64,000 nt of DNA from the NCBI GenBank assembly GCA_013407085.1, contig JACCGJ010001312.1:1-64000 (forward strand), given 5' to 3'. Positions 20,546 to 33,056 of this stretch are shown here, piece after piece. The stretch comes from Atriophallophorus winterbourni. Lineage: Eukaryota; Platyhelminthes; Trematoda; Plagiorchiida; Microphallidae. A program made the position numbers and the translations under genes. Within the stretch, counting starts at the first letter, position 1. Each line of letters starts with the position of its first letter. The notes under the pieces are model-generated. The model had not been told where the DNA came from. It worked only from the letters and a program-made list of their open reading frames with translations, and ran no database searches.

Positions 20546-21329
20546 ACTGCATTCAACACCTGAATCTTGGGAATCTTACCGTTTGCTGAGAAATAAAGTT
20601 ACTAAACTTGTCCAGGAGGATAAAGAAAAGTATCAAATGAATCTGATGGATAAAATTGAACGAAATCCGAAGCTCCTCTTCCAGATCGTGAACAGAAAGG
20701 CCAGGGTAAAGCCAGGTGTTTCCGCTTTACTTACTACTACTGGAACTACATTCACAGCTCTCGAAGCCGCTAACGAACTCGCTCAATTTTACTCCAGAGT
20801 GTTCTACCCTAACGAGCGCGTATCCTACGATATACCTGCATTCAGATCGCAGAATACAATACACGAAATCGTTGTGAAACCCGAAAGTGTCCTGGTAAAG
20901 CTACGCGGGTTAAATACAAAAATCCCGGGGTGCTGATGAAATAACACCATTCATCCTAAAGCAATGCGCCCATGCTCTATTCTCACCACTCTCTGACCTT
21001 TTCAACCTGTCCTTGAGTTGTAGCACGGTTGCTAATGACTAGAAATGTGGACTAATCACTCCGATATACAAAGGAGGGAACCGATCTGATGCGTCTAACT
21101 ACAGACCAGTCACGTTGTTGCCAGTGGTCTCTAAAGTTCTCGAACGACTTGTGGCCGACGAACTTATCAAACACTTGGAACAAAATAAGCTTCTTTACAT
21201 CGCACAGCACGGATTCAGGACAAGACACTCCTGTCTCACCAATCTTCTCATAACTCTTGATAATTGGACTCGAGCCGTGGACGATGGATGCCCTATCCAT
21301 GCTTGTTACTTGGACATTTCTAAAGCTTT
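20546..21329 (+). pseudogene. CR1-like LINE K/M, left part
   Basis: Reads SWESYRLLRNKVTKLVQEDK, ERNPKLLFQIVNRKARVKPG, a frameshift near 20930, then GLITPIYKGGNRSDASNYRP, HGFRTRHSCLTNLLITLDNW and CYLDISKAF. It breaks off exactly after KAF at 21328, where the tail of element L begins. The RT continues at 22710 with DRVNHSLLLQK, so K and M are one element split by L. Confidence 0.85.
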
Positions 21330-22705
21330 TTTCAATTCAATTCAATTCGATTCAATTTTAATGGTCTAAAAAGCATATAGCTTTACAAAAACCACAGAAA
21401 AATATGGAAATTTACAAATAACATATCTCAGTAAAAACGGGATTTGTTTGCTTACTGAACAGTTCGGGAATCAGGTAAAAATCCAAATGATAGAAACTGT
21501 TTTCACTCAGTGGAATGGCACATTTATGTCCATGGGGTCGAGATGATTTGATGTGTGAGTTCAAAGTTATTAGGTTGTAGAATACATAGTCTCAATGTTC
21601 GGATGGGTCGACAGGAATTTGTCTAAGCTGGATTTGAATATATCCAAGTTGGGTGCATGTGCAACATTCGATGGTAGGGAGTTCCAAGTGAAACATACAC
21701 GTACAGAATAAAAATATATTCGACAGTTCAGTCGCGAGTCGGGAATTAGTACTGTGTACTCATGACTCCGGCTGGTTATTGGTGGTTGTCGTGTGAATAG
21801 TGTATTAAGGGGATGGCTGGGGGTATGCAATATGTTAAACATTAGGATCAGATCACCTCTAAGACGTCGGTAAGGAGAGTCGAAGAGGTTGAGGTTTGCA
21901 ATACGATCTTCGTATTGTTTGTGCTTTAAGCCGCACACGAGCTTCGTGGTCCGATGATAGATTCGCTGCAAAAGATTGATGTCTTTCTTTAACCAGGGTG
22001 ACCAAGCCTGAACCGCATACTCCATGGTGGGCCCCAAGTAGGTATTAATTATTCGATGAACAGTCGGCTTCGTGAAACTCCCAAACACGCGTTTCAGCAG
22101 AAGCAGTACTTTTGACGTCTTTTCGTAGACAGCCTTAACGTTGTGTGACGGTTTCAACGTGCTGCTCACCCACATACCCAAGTCCTTCTCCTTGTCAGTT
22201 ATTTCAAGAGTATGGGAACCAAGGGTGTAAGAGAACTCAAAGGGTTTTCCAACTGTCAATACCTTGCATTTTCTCACATTGAAAGGAAGTTCATTTCTAA
22301 CCGACCATTCCTGTAAGACATTGAGGTCCAGCTGAAGCTGTCTGCAATCCTCAGATGTGCGTACTTGTGTCCACAACTTGATATCATCCGCAAATAGCAA
22401 GATTTTGCACCGAACAAGTTTTGGTAAATCGTTTACATAGAGCAAGAAAAGAATTGGTCCAAGCACCGATCCCTGCGGCACTCCACTTGTTACTGTAATG
22501 GGCCGTGACAAAGCACCAACAACCCTTACTCGAATAACACGGTCACGGAGATAATCCTCCAACCAGGCTAGTAATGAGCCCTTGATGCCACATTGCTCTA
22601 TTTTTTGTAGTAACAAACTGTGGTTAACACGATCGAATGCTTTGGACATATCCAGATAACAAGCATGTATGGTGAAACCTTTGTCCACAGCTTGTGTCCA
22701 GTCAT
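21329..22705 (-). mobile_element. CR1-like LINE L, 5'-truncated, inserted into K/M
   Basis: 372 open codons on the minus strand (22688-21570) start just before motif A (CYLDMSKAFDRVNHS) and run through TSGVPQGSVLGPILFLLYVN, LFADDIKLW, KDLGMWVSSTLKP, IINTYLGPTMEYAVQAWSPW and VCFTWNSLPSNVAHAPNL to a natural stop. A 3' UTR follows, and the element ends with a TTGAATTGAATTGAA pentamer tail at 21360-21329. The open frame and clean tail make it one of the youngest copies here. It entered the opposite-strand element at the same RT codon region at which it is itself truncated. Confidence 0.87.
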
Positions 22706-23797
22706 CGATCAGTCATTGATCGTGTTAACCACAGCTTACTGCTACAAAAATTGAAGCAGCTCGGGGTATGCGGCAGACTATTGGCCTGGATAAAGGATTA
22801 CTTGACTGGTAGAGTTATAAGGGTTAGAGTTGATGGGGCACTATCCAGCCCAGTAGAAGTTACAAGTGGCGTACCTCAAGGCTCAGTCTTGGGGCCAATA
22901 CTCTTCCTCGTGTACGCAAATGATATACCCGAAATCGTACGCAGAAAAATCATTTTATTTGCGGATGACATCAAAGTCTGGACTAGCATACGCACCATAG
23001 AAGATTGCCAAATTCTCCAAAAAGATCTCAAAGCACTTCATAATTGGTCCTTGCGGAACTGATTACCATTCAACATCCCAAAATGTAAAATGTTGAACGT
23101 CGGTAATCATTCGAATTCACATACTCTCTGGGATCTCAGCAACTTTCATGGGTTACTGAAGAGAAAGACCTGGGCGTGTGGATTAGCAGTAACCTGAAGT
23201 CTTCACGGCATGGTTCTGTTGTATACAAAAAGTCCTGCCAAATCTTAGCATTGCTCAGAAGGATCTTTGGTCGTTTCTCAAAGCAGATACTCCCACGTAT
23301 AATTAACACCTATATCAGACCAACAATGGAGTATGCTGTTCAAGCATGGTTCCCATGGTTACAAAAGGACATGACCTTGCTGCAACGGGTATACCACCGC
23401 GCTACAAAACTGGTGACAGGGCTATACAACAGGCCATACGAGGAGCGGATTGCAACACTAAACCTCTTTGACTTTTCGTACCGTCGTCTCAGGGGTGACT
23501 TGATCCTGCTTTTCAACATTCTGCATACAGTGGATCACCCACTTGAACACCTGTTTCATCAGCAAGAAGCACGTAGTAGCAGATCGCATGGATACAAGTT
23601 AATTATTCCACACTCCAGATCAAATTGTCGAAGGTTTTTCTTTGCTGTCAGAGTCTGTTTTCTATGGAACTCCCTGCCCCCACATATCATTTGCGCAACA
23701 AGCCTGAACATGTTCAAGGCTGAACTTGACAAGTATATGTTGACCAAACCCAAACTTGCACCTGAATACACATGTTGCCTTTCCATGTGTTGTTTTT
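22706..23797 (+). pseudogene. CR1-like LINE K/M, right part, running into the gap
   Basis: Resumes at DRVNHSLLLQKLKQLGVC and continues with TSGVPQGSVLGPILFLVYAN, LFADDIKVW, a stop at 23062 and a short frame disruption. A long open stretch from 23176 reads RIINTYIRPTMEYAVQAW, YHRATKLVTGLYNRPYEERI and VCFLWNSLPPHIICATSL. It is close to fragment E. The 3' tail is lost in the N run. Confidence 0.85.
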
Positions 23798-24797
23798 NNN
23801 NNNNNNNNNNNNNNNNNNNNNNNNNNNNNNNNNNNNNNNNNNNNNNNNNNNNNNNNNNNNNNNNNNNNNNNNNNNNNNNNNNNNNNNNNNNNNNNNNNNN
23901 NNNNNNNNNNNNNNNNNNNNNNNNNNNNNNNNNNNNNNNNNNNNNNNNNNNNNNNNNNNNNNNNNNNNNNNNNNNNNNNNNNNNNNNNNNNNNNNNNNNN
24001 NNNNNNNNNNNNNNNNNNNNNNNNNNNNNNNNNNNNNNNNNNNNNNNNNNNNNNNNNNNNNNNNNNNNNNNNNNNNNNNNNNNNNNNNNNNNNNNNNNNN
24101 NNNNNNNNNNNNNNNNNNNNNNNNNNNNNNNNNNNNNNNNNNNNNNNNNNNNNNNNNNNNNNNNNNNNNNNNNNNNNNNNNNNNNNNNNNNNNNNNNNNN
24201 NNNNNNNNNNNNNNNNNNNNNNNNNNNNNNNNNNNNNNNNNNNNNNNNNNNNNNNNNNNNNNNNNNNNNNNNNNNNNNNNNNNNNNNNNNNNNNNNNNNN
24301 NNNNNNNNNNNNNNNNNNNNNNNNNNNNNNNNNNNNNNNNNNNNNNNNNNNNNNNNNNNNNNNNNNNNNNNNNNNNNNNNNNNNNNNNNNNNNNNNNNNN
24401 NNNNNNNNNNNNNNNNNNNNNNNNNNNNNNNNNNNNNNNNNNNNNNNNNNNNNNNNNNNNNNNNNNNNNNNNNNNNNNNNNNNNNNNNNNNNNNNNNNNN
24501 NNNNNNNNNNNNNNNNNNNNNNNNNNNNNNNNNNNNNNNNNNNNNNNNNNNNNNNNNNNNNNNNNNNNNNNNNNNNNNNNNNNNNNNNNNNNNNNNNNNN
24601 NNNNNNNNNNNNNNNNNNNNNNNNNNNNNNNNNNNNNNNNNNNNNNNNNNNNNNNNNNNNNNNNNNNNNNNNNNNNNNNNNNNNNNNNNNNNNNNNNNNN
24701 NNNNNNNNNNNNNNNNNNNNNNNNNNNNNNNNNNNNNNNNNNNNNNNNNNNNNNNNNNNNNNNNNNNNNNNNNNNNNNNNNNNNNNNNNNNNNNNNN
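23798..24797. other. Assembly gap of exactly 1,000 N
   Basis: The round length suggests a fixed-size placeholder. The right edge falls in an AT microsatellite that is also the left edge of a 2-kb duplication. Open frames across it are artefacts. Confidence 0.99.
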
Positions 24798-25425
24798 TAT
24801 ATATATATATCGACAAATAAACAGATTATTAAGTATCTATCAAAGAATCTTTGCAAGATTCTAACTGGTAACTTTACCAAGGATAATGAACTTCTACCTT
24901 CGCCCTACGATGGAGTATGCGGTAGGGTTCTGGGTTCTTTGACTGCGAAAAGATATTGCTTTCTTTGATAAAGTAAATCACATTGCAACAAAGTCATTGA
25001 TGGGTCTTCGCAATGTTCCAAATTAAGATACTTCGCGATATTATCCTGATCTACAGAATTGAGTTTGCCGAAGGACATCCACCAAGACTATTGCTTGATC
25101 TGTGTGATGGGAAAGTGACACGCAAACATACCTTAGCCCTTTACGTTCCAAGTTTCTATAATGATTGTCGGCGCCATTGTTTCGCTTTATGTGCTATATT
25201 TCTTTGGAATTCCCTACCCAATTATGTGGTGGACTCTAATTGCCTGACGATGTTTAAAACGAAATTGGAATTACATATACAAAAGAACATCATTCGTGAG
25301 CCTCACATTTGATATTCTCTATTACTTTTATATTATTATATTGTTCACATTTTCATTCATACCGTAATCCTATGGCGTTGTAAAGTATCAAATTTTTAAC
25401 CATAAATACTGGAATCCTTGAATCA
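24798..25425 (+). pseudogene. CR1-like LINE fragment N (copy 1 of duplication)
   Basis: Several frames read the element-I type RT C-terminus: LSIYQRIFARF, TLALYVPSFYNDCRRHCFAL, CAIFLWNSLPNYVVDSNCLT, FKTKLELHIQKNIIREPHI. The tail GGAATCCTTGAATC is at 25412-25425. The left end abuts the gap at an (AT)n tract. Confidence 0.85.
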
Positions 25426-26004
25426 TTAATCATCTTTCTGCATTAGTGCTACTTGTGAGTAGTGTGTAAGTGACACATTCATAAACATTAAATTTGATAA
25501 ATGGATTAAAGTTGGTATTTCGAAATGAAACGCCTTCCCAGCGGTTACAATCTTCGAAGTAAACATTCTACAATATTGCTAAATTATAACAATATATCCA
25601 GAAAATATTTTTTATTGTATTGTACATGAACATTTCGTATTCCGCGATGATTATACTTTTTGATTCGGGAGCAACGCTATCGTCTTATACTTCCATTGTG
25701 ACACTCAGTACCGGTCGAATAGCACTGTTTCCTTGTGATACACGTTATCTTTAGTTAGAAGCAAACAGTATAAGAGCGCTTCCACCCGCCACAAATTCGA
25801 TCTATAACATGGTCAATTCCGAAATCTGATATAGACTACCTACCCGATTAGATGACACTCAATTAAGCTTATGAATTTCAGTCAGTTTTATTGGGCAAAG
25901 TGATACGCGCATTTGCACGAATTTGCATTTAACGAAAACAATGGAGCTGATTTATCTAGCTACCAGCAGAAGGTTGTCTACTGTAAATGAACAAAGATTA
26001 GTAA

Positions 26005-26170
26005 ATGTAATGGGTTGCTCACATCCCCAGCATATGCAGGCCTCTACTGGTTTATTTCTGTTTGCCGTCCTCAGTTGGAGACCGTACGATTAGGTTCAAT
26101 AAGCTTTGAAACAGTGGTGAAGTGGTAAGCATTGTTGGATTTGAGTTCTACTGTTTGATACAGTAAGATT
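26005..26170 (-). repeat. Decayed R2 copy inside the duplication
   Basis: The reverse complement shows CTGAGGACGGCAAACAGAAA before TAAACCAGTAGAGGCC, a mutated R2 core, followed by the GGATGTGAGCAACCC flank. Present at the same place in copy 2 (48150-48245). Confidence 0.5.
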
Positions 26171-26810
26171 AGGTTCAGTGAGCCTTGAAATTGTAGTAAA
26201 TGAGTGTAAATTTTGGTAAATATTTGTAGGCTAAACATGACAGTGCGCATTCGTGATCATGTAAAGAAGATACATTTAAACAACGACATAGTTAGATGTT
26301 AGTTTTACTGATATTTTTGGAATGTGTGCTATTTTACCGAAAGAATGAAGTCTTTGTATGTCAGATACATTTTTAGGCTTGCTAAATATTTGTGTATCGA
26401 CGACACAAGACATTCCAATAATTTGCGTATATATAGCTTGCCTTACAAAATATTTAATGATTAAAATTAGGGCGAGGCACATCATAATTATAGTCTTGTA
26501 AATATAGCCATATCTTAATCTCGCGAAATTGCAATATTTAAAACTGCGAATAATATATGTGGTCTCTGAGAGAACTTTTGTAGAGTTTGAGACTCAAAAA
26601 TTCTCCGATTTTATCAGCTTATTGAATAAACAGCAATATACGAAGGAATAAGAACCTGCACACAAATTAGGTGGATTATAAAGGCTCACACAACGAGTGC
26701 TGGAAACAAAACACCTTTAACCAAACTGCCTAAAACAAAAGCACATCAAATATATAAAACTCACTTCAGAAGATTTTGGGATATTGCCAGCTATCCTGAA
26801 TGTACCATCA

Positions 26811-27010
26811 CAACCGGTTTCTGACTGTTTGCCGTCATCAGATGAAATTGATGACTGAGCACCATAATGTATTGGTTATTTATTAGCGCGTCGAGCGCTT
26901 GGTCATGAATCACTTTGTGCTTGTGTCGTTGAACATCGTGGTTTTTTGTAAAAACCTATATAACGATGGCATACAAGTATAAGTATGTGGGCACTTGTAA
27001 TCAATGTTCA
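26811..27010 (-). repeat. R2 copy next to the duplication end
   Basis: The reverse complement carries CTGATGACGGCAAACAGTCA, then GAAACCGGTTGTG: CTGATGA, a weakened stem II, an intact GAAACCGGTT. It starts where the two duplication copies stop matching, so it may mark the breakpoint. Confidence 0.55.
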
Positions 27011-27419
27011 TCCACATGTTTGGTCATCTGCTAGGTTCACATGCTGTTTTCACTTCAGGCCCATATTCTTTAGATCTTTATCAGAACCACTGCACCCAGC
27101 ATTTTCTTTTAATATTTTCAACCTTAAGTCTGTACTGATGGTACTTTCTTGAGTTTCCGCAGAGTGTGGTTGTTTTACCGTTAGCGTTAGCTACAAATTA
27201 AGTACTATAGCAACATTTACCCAGCGTGTTGTATTAAGAATTGGTTTTTTATTGGTTACAGGACACCGCGTTCCCAGCATTCTTGGAACCGTTAGACTAT
27301 CGCGACTATCAACCAATAAGTTTTACAGGTCTTATATCAGAACAAGCCACATCAAATGGTTGACTTGTGAACATCGACCATTTTTCCATCAATACCAGAT
27401 GGCGTATCGACCATAACTT
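27011..27419. other. No gene seen
   Basis: Unassigned AT-rich sequence. Confidence 0.4.
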
Positions 27420-28019
27420 TGATTATCATTCAGTTTTCATACGCATGGCATGTCCAAACTAGCGGAGTTTCCGTCGGTAAACGAATGTTTGTCCACTGCT
27501 ACCCAGTCGAGAGCAAACTTGCTGCTGCCAGCAAACGTGAGCAATCATATGCAATAAATGGATACTTAAAATCGCCTAGGATCACCTGCTTGAACTGGTC
27601 TGTGAATTGCTACATCCAATACCCACAACTTAAAGTTCCTTCCTTTAGACCCAGGCTTTAGATATTTGCAGCACCAGCTTTAGCAATTATTTATTTTCTT
27701 ATTGTTTCTTTTTTCTTTTCCATCTCCTACAAGCCACCACCTTATTGAAAAGTGTTATGTAACGACAAGTATATTGCGGAAAAGTCGAGCGACCGAGTAT
27801 ATCGCGACTCATATATCAAGGAGAACCTGTGTATTTACGTTTTTGATTTAGCAACTAGTGAAGAATGTAGTCTTGGTCTAAGTGACATCTCCCTAGTTAA
27901 AACCCAGCTTGTGTTTTACGGTAAATGGTCCCTGTCCAGAATAAGTCTGCGCACATTTGCAATAAAAAACCGAGCAATAGTCGCTAGCTTCTTCCACTGG
28001 ACTTCTTGAGGACTAGAAT
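27420..28019 (+). pseudogene. Possible endonuclease remnant of LINE P
   Basis: Upstream of the RT of LINE P, frames read SYAINGYLKSPRITCLNWSV and later LGLSDISLVKTQLVFYG, which could be eroded versions of the GDFN and SDH endonuclease motifs. Similarity is weak; position and orientation are the main support. Confidence 0.35.
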
Positions 28020-29240
28020 AATTGGAGATCAAAATCGGGATGCAAAAATCAATTTAATCTCGGAGGCACAGCATGGATTCAGGAAAAATGATCTTGCCTG
28101 ACAATTTTGCTATTAGCAAAAGAAGCTTGGTCTGAGCAACTGGATGCCGGCAACTCTGTGGGCGTGATTTATTTCGATTTCAAAAGCCTTCGATCGTGTC
28201 AATCACGATATACTTTCGTAGAAACTACTCACCTACCGAGTAAAGGGTAAACTCTATGCACGGATTAATGAATGGTCGATATCCCATGAGATGTACATGA
28301 GAGTCAAAAATGAACTATCCGAGACGATTAAAGTTGCCGGTGGTGTCTCACAAGGATCAGTACTCGGACCGCTTTTGTTTTTCATATATATAAACGACTT
28401 GCCCACCGTAGTGCAGTCGTCGGTGCTTATTTTCACCGATGACGCAAAGCTTTGGCGCAAGATAAACTCCACAGACAACACGCAGAACCTGGAACGGGAT
28501 CTCGATATGATTTACACCTGGTCCCTAGACAACGAAATGCCACGGAATGCTTCAAAATGCAGCCTATTATCGCTCAAGAGCAAGTTGAGCAGAGAATATT
28601 ATCTAGGTCGTACTGTTATTAAACCTGCCTCCTCCGAAAAAGATTTAGGTGTGATTATCCAGTCTGACTTGGGAAGCTCAATGCACTGTCGAGTCGCTGC
28701 CAGCAAATCTGAAAGCAACTTTTGTCTCCTTAGAAGAGTCCTATGTTCGTTTGACCCCAACATTATCTGTAAATTGATTTCAACCTATATCCATCCTCAT
28801 ATCGAATATGCTATACGAGCATGGGATCCCTGGTTGAAAAAACATACTCAGCTATTGGAAACTCCATAGTGCAGAACGACAAAACGTGTCCTGGAATTTT
28901 CTAATTATCCATTCAAAATGAGACTTAAAATATTGAATTTGCATTCGGCTCCATACAGACGCCAACGAGGAGCACTAATCTTCATTTGGACAGTGCTTAA
29001 TCAAACAAATCGCCCTTGAAGTCGTTTGTTTCATATTTCCCATAACACACATCTGATGGCTACCAATATAAACTTTACCAACAGTAGCAGGTTGAACTGC
29101 TGCAAATATGCATTTTCTGTTCGCAATATGTGGAACAGTTTACCTACTCACGTGGTACAATCTGTAACCATTGACGTTTTCAAGAAATCACTAGATGTCC
29201 ACATGGACAAGTACTGAATCTTGAATCTTCTTGAATCTTG
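28020..29240 (+). pseudogene. CR1-like LINE P (RT and tail), diverged subfamily
   Basis: Reads GVIYFDFKSLRSCQ with a frameshift at motif A, then GGVSQGSVLGPLLFFIYIND, LIFTDDAKLWRKI (FTDD in place of FADD), KDLGVIIQSDLGS, LISTYIHPHIEYAIRAWDPW, a stop after LLETP, YPFKMRLKILNLHSAPYRRQ and FSVRNMWNSLPTHVVQSV. The catalytic Asp pair survives but the preceding residue differs from the other copies. It ends with CTTGAATCTTCTTGAATC at 29219-29236. Confidence 0.82.
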
Positions 29241-29689
29241 AAAGTATGTTTTTCACGTTTGACAATATTCTCTAAAAATATTTTGATATTTTTTAACATC
29301 CGACCCGATGTACATTTGCGTGGGTCTTGCAAATCGGAGCTTTTTACCAGCATATCGTCTATAAATGAATAAATTTTGTCTACCTAAGCATTTTAAAAAT
29401 AATTCAAGCAAATATACCATGACTTCCACACCCGTATTAAAAAATTAGAGAAATTCCGTAGACTGAATACAGACACCGAATTGTAAGAGTCCTCAAACCC
29501 AATCGTTTTCAACGTTTAGCGCATGGAAGGTTTTCGGAACCTTAGATGAGCTTAGATGCTCAAGATTCAAACAGCAAAAAGCTGTACAATACCTTAGGAT
29601 ATACCATGACATAACAAGTCTTAAATCACTGAATCTTTTCGGAGCCATGTTATATAGCCTAACGCAACATAGTCGACGAAGGGAGCACT
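29241..29689. other. Unassigned sequence with a minus-strand CR1 tail at 29558-29615
   Basis: The reverse complement of 29558-29615 reads CCTAAGGTATTGTACAGC then TTTTTGCTGTTTGAATCTTG, a CR1-type terminal block. The rest is unassigned. Confidence 0.5.
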
Positions 29690-30962
29690 ATACGGAAGGA
29701 GTTAATTACATGCCTCTTACTTAGATATATCTACAGCTTTCGATCAAGGCGATCACTCCCTACTTCTTCAGAAGCTGACAAATGTTGATACAACTGGAAG
29801 TCTACTAAAATGATTCGCAAGTTACCTGTCTGAACACAAAGCAAAAGTCAGAATTTATGGCGAAATTGTCCTTAATATGGAAGCCAAGAGCAGTGTCCCA
29901 CAATGTTTAGTACTCGGTCCTATACTGTTCTTAATATTGATAAATGATCAACCGAAAGATGTCCACTTGTTATTTTAGCTGATGATATCAAAATTTGGAT
30001 GAAGGTCAACTCTGTTGAGGATGGCTTAGTTTTACAAACAGTCTGCTGCTGTTGCTCCAGTGATCAAATCTAAACAAGCTGACCTTCCGCAAGTCCACAA
30101 TGTTGCAAGTCGGGGAAGATTTCCGTTTCTCATACGTACTTGGCAGTCACACACTTGAGTGGAGTTTATCACAGAAAGATCTCCGTTTGAAAGACATTAT
30201 GCAGTTGGAGGCCGTCTATAAGCGTGCATGCAGCGTACTCGGCTCAGTCAGACGATTTTTCGGACCTTTTCCACCGCACTCATTGTCAATTGTACTCTAA
30301 TACACACCTACATGCATCCAGTTGTGGAGTACACAATACAAGCTTGGACGGCATGGATGGAATAATGATATCTCGTTACTCGAAAGGATTTATCACAAGG
30401 CAACTAACATTGTTAATGGATTGCAGTTGAGCAGCGACTGATTAAACTTGGATTGCGCAGACGCATCCGAGCGTACCTAATCCTAACATACTGAATAAGC
30501 CCTACGTGGTCCCACCCACTTAGACACCTCTTTAATATTGGTTCAATTTTCCCGACCCGTAGTGACAACCTGACCCGTCAAATCGCAAATTCCCGATAAA
30601 ACTGTCGCCGTAATAAATACGCAGTCCGTGTATGCTTTTTGTGGAACAACCTACCGCCAGAAAGTTTTCCTAATGAAAAGAAATGATCTTCAAACAAACG
30701 TTATATTGAATAATACTGTGTTGGCCCTAGTTTACTGGAATCCTTTAGTGATTCCTTCTTACACACACTTACTTGTAAAAACCAACTTCCAAAACATATA
30801 TTTCCGGTCGAACTGTCCACTCTCCACGTTACAATTGGAATTAGTTTTGCTCCTCATTTGAAGTAGATGGAAGCAAACATTAAAGTAACGATATGTTTAA
30901 ATTTCATGAGTATATACTAACATACAGCTATTTGCTTTTTTCACCATAAATCTTGAATCTTG
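29690..30962 (+). pseudogene. CR1-like LINE Q (RT and tail), heavily decayed
   Basis: Frames read YLDISTAFDQGDHSLLLQKL, SSVPQCLVLGPILFLILIND, a disrupted LMISKFG around the FADD box, VLGSHTLEWSLSQKDLRL and SVLGSVRRFFGPFPPHSLS. The 3' UTR (CATATATTTCCGGTCGAACT, GCTCCTCATTTGAAG) matches 4795-4966 and 43065-43445, defining a subfamily. The tail CTTGAATCTTG is at 30952-30962. Confidence 0.78.
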
Positions 30963-31149
30963 TCAAAGACGGATGTATATGTTTTCCATATTAGAGGAAT
31001 CGACCCCGAAGAAATAAATCCAAAGTTCCACCGTAAACTGTCTAGCAGACGGGACGCGCATTGGTAAACCACTTCGCATAGTAGACCATTTCTTCAAGTG
31101 GCCCCAAAAATAGACAACCGAATACTTTTGTTCAGTTGTGTGATCCGAG

Positions 31150-32565
31150 CTTTTTTCAGAACTCAGAACTCAGAAAGTTTTATGGTATAAAAAGCAATAA
31201 GCTTAACAATAACCATCGGATGACAGACACATCGATTAAAATTATAAAATCTTTCAAAAATGAATAGGGACAGTCACATACCGCATGGTTCGTCATATAC
31301 TCATCGAGTTCTTACCGAGAAAAATTTCGCCGAATATCCAATCGAGAATGCGGAACGCTTAAAGCCTTGGAAGGTTTTTGTTTTCGAGTAAGGCCATTGT
31401 ACTTTAGCAGGTGTGTAAGGGGATGGTTCTAAGTATGCAAGATTTTAAATGACAACAGGAGGTCACTCCCTATCAGTCGTTGGGTAAAATCACGTAGATT
31501 TAGTTTTAACTTTCGCTGTTTGAAAGGCAAATTTCTGTATCGGAAGTTCAACTTTGTCGCACGAAGATAAATCCTGTCGAGAAGTTCGAAATCTTTCATC
31601 AGCCATGGTGCCTGGGTTTGGATGGAATATTCCATAACAGGACGTACATACTTAATAATTTCGGGCGAGAAAATCACAAAAATCCTTTTAAAATATTCAA
31701 GATACGGCAGGCTTTATTGTACACTGTACGGCAATGATGTCCAGTTTTAAGGTTAAACGAGATCGAGATAACGAGATCTTTTTCTGCGGTGGTCCAGACG
31801 AGATCTTGCGTGCCAAGCTGATACGTGTAGTGTAGAGATTTTCCAAGCTGCGGCATTTTACATTTCGCAGGATTAAATGGTAACTCATTTGACTGGGACC
31901 AACGAAATAATTTACACAAATCCCGTTGTAATGCCATACAGTCATTTGCAGACCTGACACGTTTCCACATTTCAATATCATCGGCAAATAGTATCAGGTT
32001 GCATCCAATATCCTCTACAATATCGTTCATATACACCAAGAATAAAAGAGGTCCAAGCACCGATCCTTGCGGAACTCCACTCGTGACGTCTATTTTTTCT
32101 AGATAAGGTGCTGCCAACGCGAATTTGGACGTGTCTATCAGTAAGATAGTCCCTTATCCAATTCAGCAATATTCCCGTTATTCCATAAGGTTCGAGCTTT
32201 TTAATTAAAAATTCATGATTGACTCTATTGAAAGCCTCGTAAATGTCAATGTAACAATCATGTGCAGCCTCACCTTCGTCTAGTGCTTTGGTTCAATCCT
32301 CGAACGTTGTAAGATGGTTAAATAAACAACAACGATTTCTTCGAAAGCCGTTATGTTCTGCAGTCAAAATATGTTGGTTTTCAAAATGTTCACTTATACA
32401 CGCAGTCACAATGCGTTTTATTAATTTAGAGATTACCGGAAGTAGCTTTACCGGTCTATAATTTGCTGTTGTCAAACGTCTACCAGCTTTATAAATAGGA
32501 GCTATCCTCCCTGCTTTCGGTGGTATTTTTCCTTCATGTAGTTTGTACTAGCGTGAAATGCCGTG
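31150..32565 (-). pseudogene. CR1-like LINE R (RT and tail)
   Basis: Minus strand from 32560: ANYRPVKLLPVISKLIKRIV, AEHNGFRRNRCC, a frameshift, MLNWIRDYLTDRHVQIRVG, then 147 open codons with TSGVPQGSVLGPLLFLVYMN, LILFADDIEMWKRVR and LPFNPAKCKMPQLGKSLHYT. A last frame reads IIKYVRPVMEYSIQTQAPWL and RNLPFKQRKLKLNLRDFTQR. The tail is a TTCTGAG heptamer repeat at 31177-31155, a different tail unit from the other subfamilies. Catalytic residues are present but the frame is broken at least four times. Confidence 0.83.
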
Positions 32566-33056
32566 ACAGCATCTATATATATATATATATAAATATTTGT
32601 ACATTTGAAACTTAAACGTCAGTTTGTTTTCCGGCGATTAGTCGTACAGTATATTCGTGTTTATTATGCTCTAATCATCGTCTTTCAAGGTGGAGTTATT
32701 GTAACCTTGTCTTGGGCGCAGAACCACTTCTGAGTTGTATAATCTTACTCTTGTTGCAATGGCAGATGTTCTTTCCAGTGTTGCAACAGTTTACCAGAGA
32801 CGTTAAGGCTTGTGCACACATCCAAATTTCACGTGTTGCCTTTCGACGGTTCAATTTAAAAGACGTGCGCTTGTTCGCCAACTTTAATCACAAAGTGAAC
32901 TAAAGTGAACATTGATCGAAATTCGCATCAAAATAACATCAATATATTCTATTGATTAACTGACGCGTGAAATTCCATCGATCGAATACACATATCGATC
33001 GTGTTAGTCTCTCTTGGTGAATACGACAATAAGAACGTCAAAGAATTCCATTTAAA
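32566..33056. other. No gene seen; short (TA)n at 32575-32591
   Basis: A TA tract of about 8 units, then unassigned sequence. The motif AAAGAATTCCATTTAAAACA near 33040 recurs at 33251-33270. Confidence 0.5.

Larger units (their letters stand above)
24798..26810 (+). repeat. Segmental duplication, copy 1
   Basis: From the gap edge to TGTACCATCA at 26810 the sequence is nearly identical to 46940-48899, at a constant offset of 22,142 bp up to about 26130. Copy 1 has three extra short segments (near 26137, 26262-26283 and 26450). It contains the 3' part of a CR1 element, unique-looking AT-rich sequence and a decayed R2 core. No host exon is seen in it. Confidence 0.95.

Noticed and set aside
23176..24968. 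Open frames of 350-560 codons across the N run
   Set aside because: They are produced by unknown codons; only the CR1 RT part at 23176-23797 and the 3' part after 24798 are real sequence.
30628..30861. Independent small gene
   Set aside because: It lies in the C-terminus and 3' UTR of LINE Q and matches the 3' ends of other copies.
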